Source of the DNA: Bacillota bacterium
Lineage (GTDB): Bacteria; Bacillota; UBA4882; UBA8346
Direction: 5' to 3'
NCBI GenBank assembly: GCA_023429995.1
Contig: JAEZCE010000001.1
Span: 1-64,000 of the forward strand
DNA length: 64,000 nt
This document shows, piece by piece, positions 16,490-25,667 of this stretch. The number at the start of each line of letters is the position of its first letter. Position 1 is the first letter of the stretch. A program made the position numbers and the translations under genes. The notes under the pieces were generated by a model, which saw only the letters and a program-made list of their open reading frames with translations, was not told the DNA's origin and ran no database searches.

Positions 16490-16579
16490 ATGGAAAAGGA
16501 GAACACTTATCGATGTTCAGGTTCCGGTAGTTTTTCTTTGGGATTTGAACTTTCAATAGGAAATAAGTGTTAATCAAGA

Positions 16580-17296
16580 ATGATGAAACCAACCAAAAAA
16601 GCCGCCGCTATGTCCCTGGAAGAATTAGGCGCCTACATTGACCAATCGGTGTTGAAACCCGAATTTACCCAGGCTGAAATCGAAAGATACATCAAGGAAG
16701 GCGTCGACTATCACTGTAAAACAGTTTGTATCAATCCCGCTTCGATCGGCCTTGCGAAAAAGTTAACCGCAGGAACGCCAACCGGAATCTGTGTTGTCTG
16801 CGATTTCCCTTTTGGAACTTCAACCACCGCCTCCAAAGTTATCCAAGCAGAAGAATGTTGCAAACAAGGTATTGATGAGCTGGACGTGGTCGCCAATTAC
16901 GGCTGGATCCGCAGCGGGTTATGGAATGAAGTTGAAGCCGATATCCAAGGGGTCGCCGATGTCTGTCATCCCTACGGCATCCTTGTGAAAGTGATTTTAG
17001 AAACCGATGCTTTAACCGTCGAGGAAGTTAAGGAGGCTACCGAAGTTGCCATCGCAGCCGAAGCCGATTTTATCAAGACATCGACCGGTTTCTTTACCGG
17101 CTGTGAAGGTAAAGGGGCTACTCCTGAAATTATTCAGGTTATGCTGGAGACTGCCAAAGGCCGTTGTAAAGTGAAAGGTTCCGGCGGGATCAGAACCAGG
17201 GAACATTTCCTGCAATTAATCGATATGGGGATTGACCGGATGGGGATTGGTTATAAGTCAACCCCCGTTGTTCTGGGATTGCCGCCTGAAAAATAA
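16580..17296 (+). CDS. deoC: Deoxyribose-phosphate aldolase
   Basis: 238 aa class I aldolase that splits 2-deoxyribose 5-phosphate into glyceraldehyde 3-phosphate and acetaldehyde. The Schiff-base Lys is in FIKTSTGF (about 166), with the paired Lys in KVKGSGGIR (about 199) and Asp in ELDVV (about 102). The length is normal. The ribosome site is weak, with no clear GGAGG near ATG 16580. Unlike usual deo operons it stands alone, with no thymidine phosphorylase or deoB beside it. It is likely repressed by the divergent RpiR protein. Confidence 0.95.
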   Translation: MMKPTKKAAAMSLEELGAYIDQSVLKPEFTQAEIERYIKEGVDYHCKTVCINPASIGLAKKLTAGTPTGICVVCDFPFGTSTTASKVIQAEECCKQGIDELDVVANYGWIRSGLWNEVEADIQGVADVCHPYGILVKVILETDALTVEEVKEATEVAIAAEADFIKTSTGFFTGCEGKGATPEIIQVMLETAKGRCKVKGSGGIRTREHFLQLIDMGIDRMGIGYKSTPVVLGLPPEK

Positions 17297-17394
17297 AGGC
17301 AATCTCAGGTGGGGCCCTATCTGGACAAAGAGTTACCATACCTCCTGTGCGGCTGCTTTCGTCCGGAGATTTTAAAAAAGTTAACGGATACAAA

Positions 17395-17515
17395 ATTTAC
17401 CTGATTCACAGGATTTACAGGATTAAGACCTGGTAAAATGGGCTGCAAAAACAGATAATTCATAGGGTTTTAAAAAAATTCTGTAAATCCATAAAATCAT
17501 GTTAATCCTGTTTAA
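17395..17515. repeat. Imperfect inverted repeat, possible palindromic element
   Basis: The left arm contains ACAGGATTTACAGGATTAA; the right arm contains CTGTAAATCC and TTAATCCTGT as complementary segments. The arrangement resembles small intergenic palindromic elements. Confidence 0.5.
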
Positions 17516-17640
17516 GTTCTTTTCTCTTGGGTTTGCGTTCATCGTCTATCATTCAAAAATTTATTTCATCTTATATAGATGGAAATTTACCGATGGTCCG
17601 GCAAATGGTGCAATAGAACTCACCGTTGGAAATAAAAATC

Positions 17641-17835
17641 GATCCTGGATGACGGTAAAAATAATTGGATAATTGAAAAAAACAATTGCTGAAATGATTC
17701 CGACAATTGGATGATGGGTAAAACTAATTGGATGATCGGAAAAAACAATTGCCGAAATGATCCCGACGATTGGATGATGGGTAAAAACAATTAGATTATC
17801 AAAAAAACAATTGTAAAAATGATCCGGACGACCGA
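17641..17835. repeat. Tandem repeat, about 63-bp unit, about 3 copies
   Basis: Successive units share an AAAAAACAATTGC.GAAATGAT.CC core and a GATTGGATGATGGGTAAAA core. The first and last units are partial and degenerate. No protein is supported. Confidence 0.75.
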
Positions 17836-18058
17836 AGAATGAAATTCGATATACTTTTAAAACTGTCCGGGTATGTATACCCGGCTGTCGGTAAGATATA
17901 TGCAACGGTTGTGTAATTTTCACACCGGTTTCTATATATGTTGAATTAAATTTTTTAGAAAAAGTTGGCCAAAAAAAAGTCAGCCCCTCCCCGCGGCGAA
18001 CTGGCTCAAACCCGACCTCAGCTAAGCTTTGCTCAAAATATTTGGATAAGCTTATTTT

Positions 18059-18099
18059 ATAGTAACTAAATAATATTGACATTATTTTTTAGTTGCTAT
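18059..18099 (+). promoter_or_regulatory. Operator upstream of the MarR gene
   Basis: Inverted repeat ATAGTAACTAAA (18059-18070) and TTTAGTTGCTAT (18088-18099), 11 of 12 matching. The same TTTAGTAACTAAA motif recurs before the SDR gene at 18586-18598. Confidence 0.65.
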
Positions 18100-18120
18100 A
18101 AAATACTTTTGGTGATATCA

Positions 18121-18561
18121 ATGAAAAACATGGCAATTTTAGAAAAAATAATCCGGCTTATCAATAAAATCAATCAAAATAACAAAGGACCCAGCGACTA
18201 TGGAACCGGGCATATGCTCTATCCTTCAGAAATCCACATGATCGAGGCCATCAGCAATCATGAAAATGTAAATGCCAGTGAACTAGCAGGCATCATGGGG
18301 ATTACAAACGGGGCTGTTACCCAGGTAACCAATAAGCTGAGCAAAAAAAGACTTATTGAGCCATACCGGATGAAAGACAATAAAAAGGAAGTATATTACC
18401 GTTTAACTGACCAGGGCAAAGTCGCCAACACAGGCCATAACAAATACCACGAAGCAATATATCAAAACATGGCCGAGTATTTTGATGAACTAAATCCGGA
18501 TCATATTCAAGTTATCAATACCTTTCTCGATAAATTAATCGACAATTGGCCCCATGATTGA
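18121..18561 (+). CDS. MarR-family transcriptional regulator
   Basis: 146 aa from ATG 18121; the longer reading from 18076 runs through the operator and is unlikely. Winged-helix core: NASELAGIMGITNGAVTQVTNKLSKKRLIEPYRMKDNKKEVYYRLTDQGK. The gene is flanked by copies of the palindrome TTTAGTAACTAAA, one before itself and one before the downstream SDR gene, so it probably represses both and releases on binding a small molecule. A hairpin overlaps its stop codon. Confidence 0.88.
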   Translation: MKNMAILEKIIRLINKINQNNKGPSDYGTGHMLYPSEIHMIEAISNHENVNASELAGIMGITNGAVTQVTNKLSKKRLIEPYRMKDNKKEVYYRLTDQGKVANTGHNKYHEAIYQNMAEYFDELNPDHIQVINTFLDKLIDNWPHD

Positions 18562-18567
18562 TGGGGC
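18549..18567 (+). terminator. Hairpin at the MarR stop codon
   Basis: Stem GCCCCAT with ATGGGGC, 5-nt loop, followed by TTTATATAG. A modest terminator. Confidence 0.5.
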
Positions 18568-18585
18568 TTTATATAGATATTATAT

Positions 18586-18598
18586 TTTAGTAACTAAA
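18586..18598 (+). promoter_or_regulatory. MarR-type operator before the SDR gene
   Basis: The palindrome TTTAGTAACTAAA lies 22 bp upstream of the SDR start and matches the sites upstream of the MarR gene. Confidence 0.6.
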
Positions 18599-18620
18599 AA
18601 ATATTAAGGAGTGGTTCGAG

Positions 18621-19445
18621 ATGTCACCAAAAGTAGTATTGATTACTGGATGTTCCACAGGAATTGGCAAGGATTTAACCGAGCGCTTAAGCGCAAGTAA
18701 GTATACGGTAGTCGCTACGGCAAGGACCTTAGAATCTCTTAATAATCTACCTGCGGCTTTAAAACTCCCCTTGGATGTCACCGATAATCAGTCAATATCA
18801 ACCGCAGTCAATGAAGTCATCGAACGCTTCGGCAGGATTGATGTTCTAATTAACAATGCCGGGTATGCCGTCCGGAGTACAGTGGAAGAAGTGCCGGAAA
18901 GCCAGATTCAACAAATGTTCGATGTGAATGTTTTCGGCGTTATCAGAATGGTCCGCGCAGTTGTACCCTTTATGCGAAAAACAGGATTAGGCCAAATTAT
19001 TAATATCAGTTCCATGGCAGGCAAAATGGTCATTCCGGTTAGCGGTCCGTATTGTGCTTCGAAATTCGCAGTAGAGGCATTGAGTGATGCATTGCGCCTG
19101 GAATTAGCCGCTTTTGGAATTTCAGTGGTTATTGTCGAACCTGGAAATATCCGCACCAACTTTATGAAAACAGTGCAAACCAACTCTGAAAAGATTATTG
19201 CCAATCCTTATTCGCCTTATCGCAATTTATATCAAAATTACCACTTATTTAACGACAAATCGCGTCTGAAGGAACCCGGTCCGGAGGCGGTATCCGCAAT
19301 CATTCAAAAAGCGCTGGTAGCATCCAACCCCAAAGCGCGCTATCAGGCGGCTGTCCCTGTCATGAACCGCCTTCTGTCATGTTTGAACGATCGGGTCAAG
19401 GATCGTGTTGTTAAGTCGGCATTTAAAATAAAGTCACTCGGTTAG
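18621..19445 (+). CDS. Short-chain dehydrogenase/reductase
   Basis: 274 aa classical SDR, NAD(P)-dependent. The cofactor motif TGCSTGIG is near residues 9-16, NNAG at about 76, the catalytic Ser region INISSMAG and the YCASK pair follow. The length and a C-terminal extension fit SDRs acting on hydrophobic or retinol-like substrates, but the substrate is unknown. ATG 18621 follows AAGGAG. It lies behind a MarR operator, suggesting induced expression with the regulator. Confidence 0.9.
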   Translation: MSPKVVLITGCSTGIGKDLTERLSASKYTVVATARTLESLNNLPAALKLPLDVTDNQSISTAVNEVIERFGRIDVLINNAGYAVRSTVEEVPESQIQQMFDVNVFGVIRMVRAVVPFMRKTGLGQIINISSMAGKMVIPVSGPYCASKFAVEALSDALRLELAAFGISVVIVEPGNIRTNFMKTVQTNSEKIIANPYSPYRNLYQNYHLFNDKSRLKEPGPEAVSAIIQKALVASNPKARYQAAVPVMNRLLSCLNDRVKDRVVKSAFKIKSLG

Positions 19446-19528
19446 AGGATTTAAAATCCCTGGTAATTTCCTTGATGATCAGGCATCCTGTTTTATTTAA
19501 CCTACAATATGAGTCGGAGGTAATCCAA

Positions 19529-20146
19529 TTGAAAAAAGAATTCGATTTTAAAAAAATCACCACACCCACTTTATTATATCTTCTCAAAAACGAGATACCC
19601 TTCCCGAAAATATTTTTATTACAATGCAAATTATCCCTGGGGAAATTTCAAAGCGCCATTGATCCAAAATTTCCGGCCGACCTCGTTACGTTTATTACTC
19701 TTCCGCTATGGGTCTATATTAATTTAAAAAAACAATTGGGTGAGCAAAAAGCCTTTGAAATCATGCGCATCGCATTACTTACAGGCGGAGTAGCCAAACA
19801 GAATATTCTTTTTGATCCGATAAATAAGCCCAGGAACTTTGAAAATTTCATTGAACAGGAATTGCAGATTAATAAAACCGGATCAACGAAATGGAATACT
19901 CTGGAGATTATTGCCCGGAGCCAGGATAAATTCGAGATTATCATCACCAAGTGTATGTATCATGAATTGACAACCTCTCTCGGGATTCCGGAAGCAACTC
20001 AATTGATTTGCCAAGTTGATAATGGGGTTTTTAATTCTTATTTGCCTGAAGAGATTGTGTTTCATCGCAATGGCTTAAAACGGCGTATTGCAGATGGGTG
20101 CAGCGAATGTCATTTTGTTTGGGAATACCGGAGAAGGCAGGCCTAA
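19529..20146 (+). CDS. ATC hydrolase-like protein (L-2-amino-thiazoline-4-carboxylate hydrolase family)
   Basis: 205 aa from a TTG at 19529, which sits behind a strong CGGAGG; an ATG at 19472 has no ribosome site. The C-terminal pattern (MYHELTTSLGIPEAT, then CQVDNGVFNSYLPEEIVFHRNGLKRRIADGCSECHF) resembles the ATC hydrolase / DUF-type family with conserved Cys and a DGxxxCxF end. Family assignment rests on memory of this C-terminal motif, so it is moderate. No signal peptide. It may belong to the MarR/SDR transcription unit. Confidence 0.55.
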   Translation: MKKEFDFKKITTPTLLYLLKNEIPFPKIFLLQCKLSLGKFQSAIDPKFPADLVTFITLPLWVYINLKKQLGEQKAFEIMRIALLTGGVAKQNILFDPINKPRNFENFIEQELQINKTGSTKWNTLEIIARSQDKFEIIITKCMYHELTTSLGIPEATQLICQVDNGVFNSYLPEEIVFHRNGLKRRIADGCSECHFVWEYRRRQA

Positions 20147-20475
20147 TATCCGTATCGATGTTTTGCGCTAAAGGAACCGGAAAAGTGACTATTGTCCCAT
20201 TGATCATCGGTTATCCGGTTGGAAGCTTGCTATATGTTTTTCATGATCCGAAAATTACTTATTTTCAGCCTTTCACGTGCCCCGGCATTGCCGGGGCGGG
20301 GGACTATCTTGAGTATATCAAAAAACCTCTTTTTTTCATGTTGCGCAGTGGCTATGTGGGGGGGTTTGAATATTGGGAATATCGATGACGGGATAAAAGT
20401 AGCATATTTCCAGTCTGAAAAAACCTTTAAAGAGATTGAAATCCTCAACCCCTCTGATGATAACCGGAATCACGT
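20147..20475. other. Region with no intact gene; possible decayed coding sequence
   Basis: Two short plus-strand frames (one ending near 20388, one near 20521) lack ribosome sites and shift relative to each other, which could be remains of a broken gene. A perfect hairpin GCCCCGG-CATTG-CCGGGGC lies at 20279-20297 without a U-run. Confidence 0.35.
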
Positions 20476-20649
20476 TTATCTGGAAGATTTTGCTGTCAAC
20501 AAGGTCTTTTCCCGGTCTTGATTGATTCGCATGGGTGCATTTTCAATCTTATGTTTGGCCCACTCCGGAGCCTTTGAAGCGGCCTTATCCACAGCATCCC
20601 AAATTGCGCGCCCTTCAACCGTCGAATCATTTCGAAGTATCCCTGCCAT
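20476..20649 (-). CDS. Small protein encoded directly after the dCTP deaminase, 57 aa
   Basis: ATG 20649 lies behind AAAGGAGG with good spacing and only 3 bp after the stop of the deaminase frame; the ORF ends at TAA 20476. The peptide has about equal basic and acidic residues, one central helix-like segment (GRAIWDAVDKAASKAPEWAKHKI) and no Cys or membrane segment. The strong ribosome site and tight spacing make it a likely co-translated partner of the deaminase. I do not recognise a family; it may be an accessory or inhibitor of the nucleotide-depletion enzyme. Confidence 0.6.
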   Translation of the reverse strand: MAGILRNDSTVEGRAIWDAVDKAASKAPEWAKHKIENAPMRINQDREKTLLTAKSSR

Positions 20650-20652
20650 CCT

Positions 20653-22163
20653 CTATTCCTCCTTTTGTTCTATTTTTCCAATACGGTTGGCAGCAACTGC
20701 CGCTATCGATTCAAGATCAATATAAGTAAGCGGTGACGATTTAATACGTAAACCAAGAGGAGCTGTATTTACTATTCCAGATTTATTTTTTCTTTTCAAC
20801 CGTCTGCCATCAGGCGCAAGCATAGAAAAAAGAGTCCAATACATTCTGGGTCCCACACCGACAAACGGTTCAAATTTAGTCTTTTTATTTATACCATCGA
20901 CTTCATCCGAAAAAACAATTGAATCGTCATGTAAATCTTTTGCCATACTTTTAGGATAAGGTTCAATATATATTACTCTTTTTATACCAGCATTTACAAT
21001 GTGTTTTGCACAATTACGACACGGAAAAGTTGTTGTGTATAAATCACATTCGAGAACAGGGACTCCTATTCTGCCAGCAGAAATAATGGCTTCCATTTCA
21101 GCATGAACAGCTCTTCCAAATTCAGTTAAATTCATTAATCGAGTAGAATTCAACTTACTCATTAGTTCTTCGATAAGATTATTTCGATCCCCTTCATTTA
21201 ATTTTATAAAATCTTTGTTTGTAATTTCTAGAAATTCATTGAGTATCTCTTTTTTCATTCGTGTATTTGAATCATAACCCTTTTTTAAATCACGATTATC
21301 ATTTTGATTATCTACCCAATACTGCCCCCCTCCAGGGGCAGGAACTTCATTACACCCGAGAGAAACTACTTCGTGACTTTTTCCTAAAATAGCAGCACCA
21401 ACTTGACGGGATAAATCCGCTGACCGAAGAGACGCCGTATAAGCTAAATGCATTCCATATTCGTCAACCGTTGGTGTAATTATCTCTTCAGCAAATAATA
21501 ATTTTAAATAACGCTGAATCTCTAATACTACAATATTATTTCATCTTCATCAAATCCATTTAATTCTACAAATACATCGGCTAAATAAAAGGCATCTCTA
21601 AGATGTTGTCCATAGGGGTTGTTTTCATCTTCATCTCGTTTTATTAATTGATTTGCTTCTTCCGGAGACATCCCATGATTTATTATTAAATTTTGTTTTC
21701 GAACTGATATCGGACAATAAATCCCAACTAAATGAAACATGGGTCCGTAAATTTTTCTTAACCAATATACTTCGTCAGGATGTTTTAATTGGCAAAGAAC
21801 ATGTGCTGTTCCGGACAGAAATCGTGGCTCTTCTTCTGGCCTCATATTATTTATATAGGCTGCTGCAATCAATGCAAGCGCTTCTCCTCCACCAGAAACC
21901 TGTCTTAATTCATTACCAAGATCCATAAGGCGGTTAATTCTTTCAAATTCGTTCGTATTAGACGATGGCAACGGAGATTTAAGATGATATCCTTGGCTCA
22001 AAAAATCACTCAATTTAATTTCTCCACAAGAATATCCTCTATTGGATAATTCATCTTTAATAATTCTACAAACATTCCGTAAAGGTGTTCCAACTGCAGC
22101 AACAAGCCCGAAAATTAATTCCGGTTTATCATCTTCTATAGTACTTAATTCTATAATTGGCAT
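20653..22163 (-). pseudogene. Antiphage-type dCTP deaminase, interrupted by a frameshift
   Basis: Two frames together encode a protein of about 500 aa. Frame 1 (22163-21528, 211 aa) is a degenerate P-loop/kinase-like domain (LIFGLVAAVGTPL, then a helical alpha/beta region). Frame 2 is open from 21540 to 20653 and encodes a deoxycytidylate deaminase domain with the Zn motif HAEME and PCRNC, preceded by EYGMHLAYTASLRSADLSRQVGAAI. The frames overlap for only about 10 nt, and frame 2 has no ribosome site at its first ATG (21453). In known antiphage dCTP deaminases both parts are one protein, which destroys dCTP on infection. This copy is therefore broken, recoded or mis-assembled. ATG 22163 has a GGAG 6 nt upstream. 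Confidence 0.75.
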
Positions 22164-22331
22164 AATATCTCCAATGATGGTTGAATTTTCCTATCTTATT
22201 AAATTGTTGTTTCTATTTAAAAATATAAAATCCTTCCATTATTGGGGATATTATTAGCTGATATTGAATAATTAAATCGTCTAAAAACCCTTCATCAATC
22301 AACAACCACCGGCAAACTGCCGCTGGTCGAA

Positions 22332-22829
22332 TCATTCCTGATCTTTCTTCCCCTCCGTATTTAAAAACACCCGTCCAAACTGCAACAACGCTTGCCTCAG
22401 CCGTTCATCCCCCTGATTCCAAATTTGGGCCATCTGCTGTAAAAACAGCAGTAACTGTTCATCTATTTTTTCTTCGCTAATATCGTCCATTTTGATAAAC
22501 GACTGCAGTTTTTGATAGCGCGGATCTTTTAGAATATTGATAATGCCCGCGCTAAATCTTTCATTGCCCAGAATTTCAATTCCTTTGTCGATGTACTCCT
22601 CGGGGGGAATAAACATATCCCCTTCACCGGTCATGATCCAATGGGGATTGGCTAGAAAATTTATCTTCAGGGCATTGAGAAAATTTTCCGAGGGTCCGCT
22701 TCCTTGATCTCCTTCAAGTCTGGATATGGTAGACGGACTTGAATTAATGATCTCAATGAATTGAAGCCGTTCGAGCCTAAAATGTTCACGAAGGAAACGA
22801 ATTCGTTTTCCTGTTGTATTTAATTCCAT
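22332..22829 (-). CDS. XRE-family transcriptional regulator
   Basis: 165 aa from ATG 22829 (AAGGAG 9 nt upstream); a start at 22850 would put the ribosome site inside the gene. An N-terminal helix-turn-helix (about 5-60; IRFLREHFRLERLQFIEIINSSPSTISRLEGD) is followed by NPHWIMTGEGDMF, typical of phage-repressor-like regulators, then a helical C-terminus rich in Gln. It lacks a LexA/CI peptidase domain. It sits just upstream of the deaminase in the same direction and may keep the island silent. Confidence 0.8.
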   Translation of the reverse strand: MELNTTGKRIRFLREHFRLERLQFIEIINSSPSTISRLEGDQGSGPSENFLNALKINFLANPHWIMTGEGDMFIPPEEYIDKGIEILGNERFSAGIINILKDPRYQKLQSFIKMDDISEEKIDEQLLLFLQQMAQIWNQGDERLRQALLQFGRVFLNTEGKKDQE

Positions 22830-23047
22830 GGCGAAATTTCTCCTTGACATTTTTTCTCTGTGGGATTATGATTAAACTGTAATTAAACACAATTCATAAA
22901 AATTCAGATAAAAGTACACAAAGACCATTGGCCCAAAATTACCTGTTTGAGCCTTGATCGGGTATTGCTTAAAATCTCAATTATTTCCATTATATCATAT
23001 AAAATTTACCCTTAACACTTTTATCACTTTTCGTTAAAAGGATTGCC

Positions 23048-23242
23048 ATGCGAAAAATCAATCCCAAAACCATTGAATTATTGGAGAAAAAAATAGCCGC
23101 CGGCCGCCGCGAGCTCCAGGAAGCTTATGACGCCCGCGGGTGTACCGACGCTGTCGTCTTGGCTTGTAGTGTGAAACTGGATAAACTCATTGTAAGGCAT
23201 CTAAAGATGAAAATGATTTCTGAGGTTTCGAAGGGTCGGTAG
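23048..23242 (+). CDS. Spo0E-like aspartyl-phosphate phosphatase
   Basis: 64 aa. Spo0E-type proteins dephosphorylate Spo0A and delay sporulation. Two helices are predicted, and the second contains the signature SVKLDKLI (SxxLD). A second paralogue lies at 48384-48593 with a similar IESLEQKIAAGR-type first helix. The gene is divergent from the XRE gene and ends before a bidirectional terminator. It interrupts the nucleotide-defence gene set and may be a chance neighbour. Confidence 0.8.
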   Translation: MRKINPKTIELLEKKIAAGRRELQEAYDARGCTDAVVLACSVKLDKLIVRHLKMKMISEVSKGR

Positions 23243-23317
23243 GGTAAATTACTTATAATCATGAACCAAACATAAATTCTTTGGAGTTTTAGGGCCTTTA
23301 TCACTCCAAAGGAAAAG

Positions 23318-23350
23318 AGCCACGGGGTTTCCCGTGGCTTAATTTATTAA
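23318..23350. terminator. Bidirectional intrinsic terminator
   Basis: Stem AGCCACGGG with CCCGTGGCT and a 4-nt loop. U-rich tails are present on both strands. It serves the Spo0E-like gene (+) and the HD-CYTH gene (-). Confidence 0.75.
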
Positions 23351-23397
23351 TCTTATTTGGCTCAAATAGTGTTGGAACCTATATTAAAATTATTAAT

Positions 23398-25443
23398 TCA
23401 ATTTTTAAGTAATGAAAAAGCCCTTTTGTACTTTGATTCGTTGCAAGGAATTAATTCATCAATAGCTTCTTCGAGAAAATCAGTCAGGACTTTCAAGTTT
23501 ATTCGATGAATAAAATCAGATTTTAACTCGATTTCAATTTGATATTCTTTTGCCCTCTTGCCATCTAAAATATATGTCACATCGTCAAATACGATTTCAT
23601 ACTTGGCTGTTTCTTCATTCTTTTCATTCATTTCTCTAATCAAAAGACATTTTCGGTTGTTCTCGATAGTTAGAGTTTGCTTTATTTCATCCCATTTATC
23701 TCTTAACTCTGGAACATAATTCAAAATATAATCTTTATTTAATTCTGGTCTATCGACTTTTTTCTCAAATTCGAATCTTTGACTTTGTCCGTGCTCATTT
23801 GTACTTTCTTTAATAGTAAGACTTTTTTTTGCGGGAGACTTAACCGTTAAAGTATATTTTCCGTCAATCATCCTTATACGAAGGGTCCTGTTCGAATTTA
23901 GTAAAAATGAATCTATGGTGTCATAATAATTATCAACTTGTCTAATCTCGTCGTTGATTTGCTTACATTTATATCTAGGATTATTGTCCAAAACTTTAAT
24001 AACATTTTCAAATATCTCCTTACTTTTACTACAATACTTTTTTTCAATTTCAATATGACTTCGATTGTTATTTAGCTTAATTAAGTCTTTTACTTCCTCA
24101 ATTATTCCATCATTTGAAAACTTTTCTTTAAGTAGCTGAAAATTAATAAAAGCCATATTTTTTTCTTCCTTCAATTTATCTGTAATTAATTTTGAAGTCT
24201 CTGTAATATCACAAAAAGTTCCATCATTTTTTAACACCAAGATATTCTTTTTCTTTATTTTATATGCTTCGTTTTCAGGCCTATAAAATAGCAAAAAATA
24301 CTCATCTTCAGAATTTGCATCTATAAAGTTGTGTGTTCTAAATATAGAATCTAGATCATTCTTAAATTCTATAAAATCATTTTCACTATTGTTTAAAATT
24401 GATATTTGTTTATATTTCTTACGGTCCAAAAATGAAGAACATAATATTGAAAGAATTTTATCCTCAAAATCCTTCCAGTTTGAAAACGCGGATAGTAAGG
24501 TTGAATCATCCAATAATAAATATTCATTCAAAGTTAATTGTTTTCCTTTATATAAAGACACCAAACTTTTAGGAATGCTATAATCTTTAAGTTTTCCTTC
24601 TTTATAGAGAACAAAGGCTCTTAACAAAATTTTTTGAATGACCAATTCCATTTGGCACTTAAAGGGATGGAAATAGACACTATTATGCATTTGGTATCTA
24701 GCCGTTATATAATCTTCAACACTTGTAAGATATTTTTCCTTTATGCAGATGCAGAATTTATTATCATACACATCTATTGTAAGCGAAGCTATCAAGCGTG
24801 AAATATCATAATGCCCATATAGAACACCTGTAAAATGGGCATCTCTTAAAAGATAATCCATCCTATCTGTGTCTAACTGGCTACTAATTAGTGATGTTAA
24901 AACAAAAAATAAATCCACCTTATTATTCTTTAATACAGCTTTCATAGCTCTTAATTCTGGTTTAATCAGATTTGCTAAATCTTCAGGAAAATCTTTATCA
25001 AAATTCTCTATTAAAATTTTATTAATATTGGTTCCCGGGGATGTAATTATTTCAATAGTCCAATCTTCATGACTTCTTTTCGGTAAGCCCTGTGGAATTG
25101 CATTTTCAAAAACATGGGAAAAAGGACCATGACCAATATCATGCAGCAAAGCGACAGCAAGAGCTAATTTAACTTCCCTCTCTTCCAATTCGACATTAAT
25201 AGATCGAAATATAGGCCTAAAATGGTCAATTATTAATTTCATAACTTGATACGTTCCAATCGAGTGTGAAAATCTAGTGTGATCAGCAGTTGGATATACC
25301 ATAAATGCTGGACCAAGTTGACGTATTCTTCTAAGTCTTTGAAATTCGGGTGTATCAATAAGCTTTACAAATTGATTTTGAACTAAAATATCCCCATGAA
25401 CAGCATCTCTAATTACCTTTTCCTTTAAAAGTTCTGAGCTCAT
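23398..25443 (-). CDS. HD-domain dNTPase-like protein fused to a CYTH domain
   Basis: 681 aa. Residues about 10-330 form a SAMHD1/dGTPase-like HD domain with the metal ligands intact: H60 in RFSHS, H101-D102 in ALLHDIGHGPFSH, and D191 in QLDTDRMDYLLRD; HE at 125-126 is also kept. A linker follows. Residues about 463-681 form a CYTH/triphosphate-tunnel domain with HIEIEKK, YYDT, RTLRIR, YTLTVKSP, FEFEKK, a YEIVFDDVTYILDG strand and EYQIEIELKS, ending SKYKRAFSLL. HD dNTPases release tripolyphosphate and many CYTH enzymes hydrolyse tripolyphosphate, so the fusion may couple both steps (inference). The gene is very AT-rich, unlike the flanks, suggesting transfer. It is divergent from another HD gene. 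Confidence 0.85.
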   Translation of the reverse strand: MSSELLKEKVIRDAVHGDILVQNQFVKLIDTPEFQRLRRIRQLGPAFMVYPTADHTRFSHSIGTYQVMKLIIDHFRPIFRSINVELEEREVKLALAVALLHDIGHGPFSHVFENAIPQGLPKRSHEDWTIEIITSPGTNINKILIENFDKDFPEDLANLIKPELRAMKAVLKNNKVDLFFVLTSLISSQLDTDRMDYLLRDAHFTGVLYGHYDISRLIASLTIDVYDNKFCICIKEKYLTSVEDYITARYQMHNSVYFHPFKCQMELVIQKILLRAFVLYKEGKLKDYSIPKSLVSLYKGKQLTLNEYLLLDDSTLLSAFSNWKDFEDKILSILCSSFLDRKKYKQISILNNSENDFIEFKNDLDSIFRTHNFIDANSEDEYFLLFYRPENEAYKIKKKNILVLKNDGTFCDITETSKLITDKLKEEKNMAFINFQLLKEKFSNDGIIEEVKDLIKLNNNRSHIEIEKKYCSKSKEIFENVIKVLDNNPRYKCKQINDEIRQVDNYYDTIDSFLLNSNRTLRIRMIDGKYTLTVKSPAKKSLTIKESTNEHGQSQRFEFEKKVDRPELNKDYILNYVPELRDKWDEIKQTLTIENNRKCLLIREMNEKNEETAKYEIVFDDVTYILDGKRAKEYQIEIELKSDFIHRINLKVLTDFLEEAIDELIPCNESKYKRAFSLLKN

Positions 25444-25667
25444 TTTTCTACTCCTTTAAAAGAAATAGTAAGATTACCAATTACTATAATTACATTCTGA
25501 CTACTTTACCTATATACAAAAGACCCAGAATATACTTTTTAGATATTACTGTTTTACCAACTTCCATAAAAATTATACTTAAAAGATACCGCCAATTCAC
25601 AAATATTACAAGGTATTTTTTTAATGATATTGAATTAATTAACAAATATGGTTAGAAGGTGATACTC
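25444..25667. promoter_or_regulatory. Divergent promoter region between the two HD genes
   Basis: 224 bp, very AT-rich. TATAGT on the minus strand and TATACT on the plus strand could be -10 boxes, but no strong -35 is seen. No palindromic operator is obvious. Confidence 0.35.

Larger units (their letters stand above)
17297..18058. other. Repeat-rich intergenic region
   Basis: About 760 bp with no convincing gene. It contains an inverted repeat at 17395-17515 and a tandem repeat at 17641-17835. A long minus-strand open frame here is a by-product of the repeats. Confidence 0.6.

Noticed and set aside
17561..18082. Long minus-strand open frame over the tandem repeat
   Set aside because: Composition and repeats come from the 63-bp DNA repeat; no ribosome site; it runs through the MarR operator.
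20098..20521. Two short plus-strand frames after the ATC-hydrolase-like gene
   Set aside because: No ribosome sites, overlap in different frames, and the second overlaps the well-supported 57-aa gene on the other strand.
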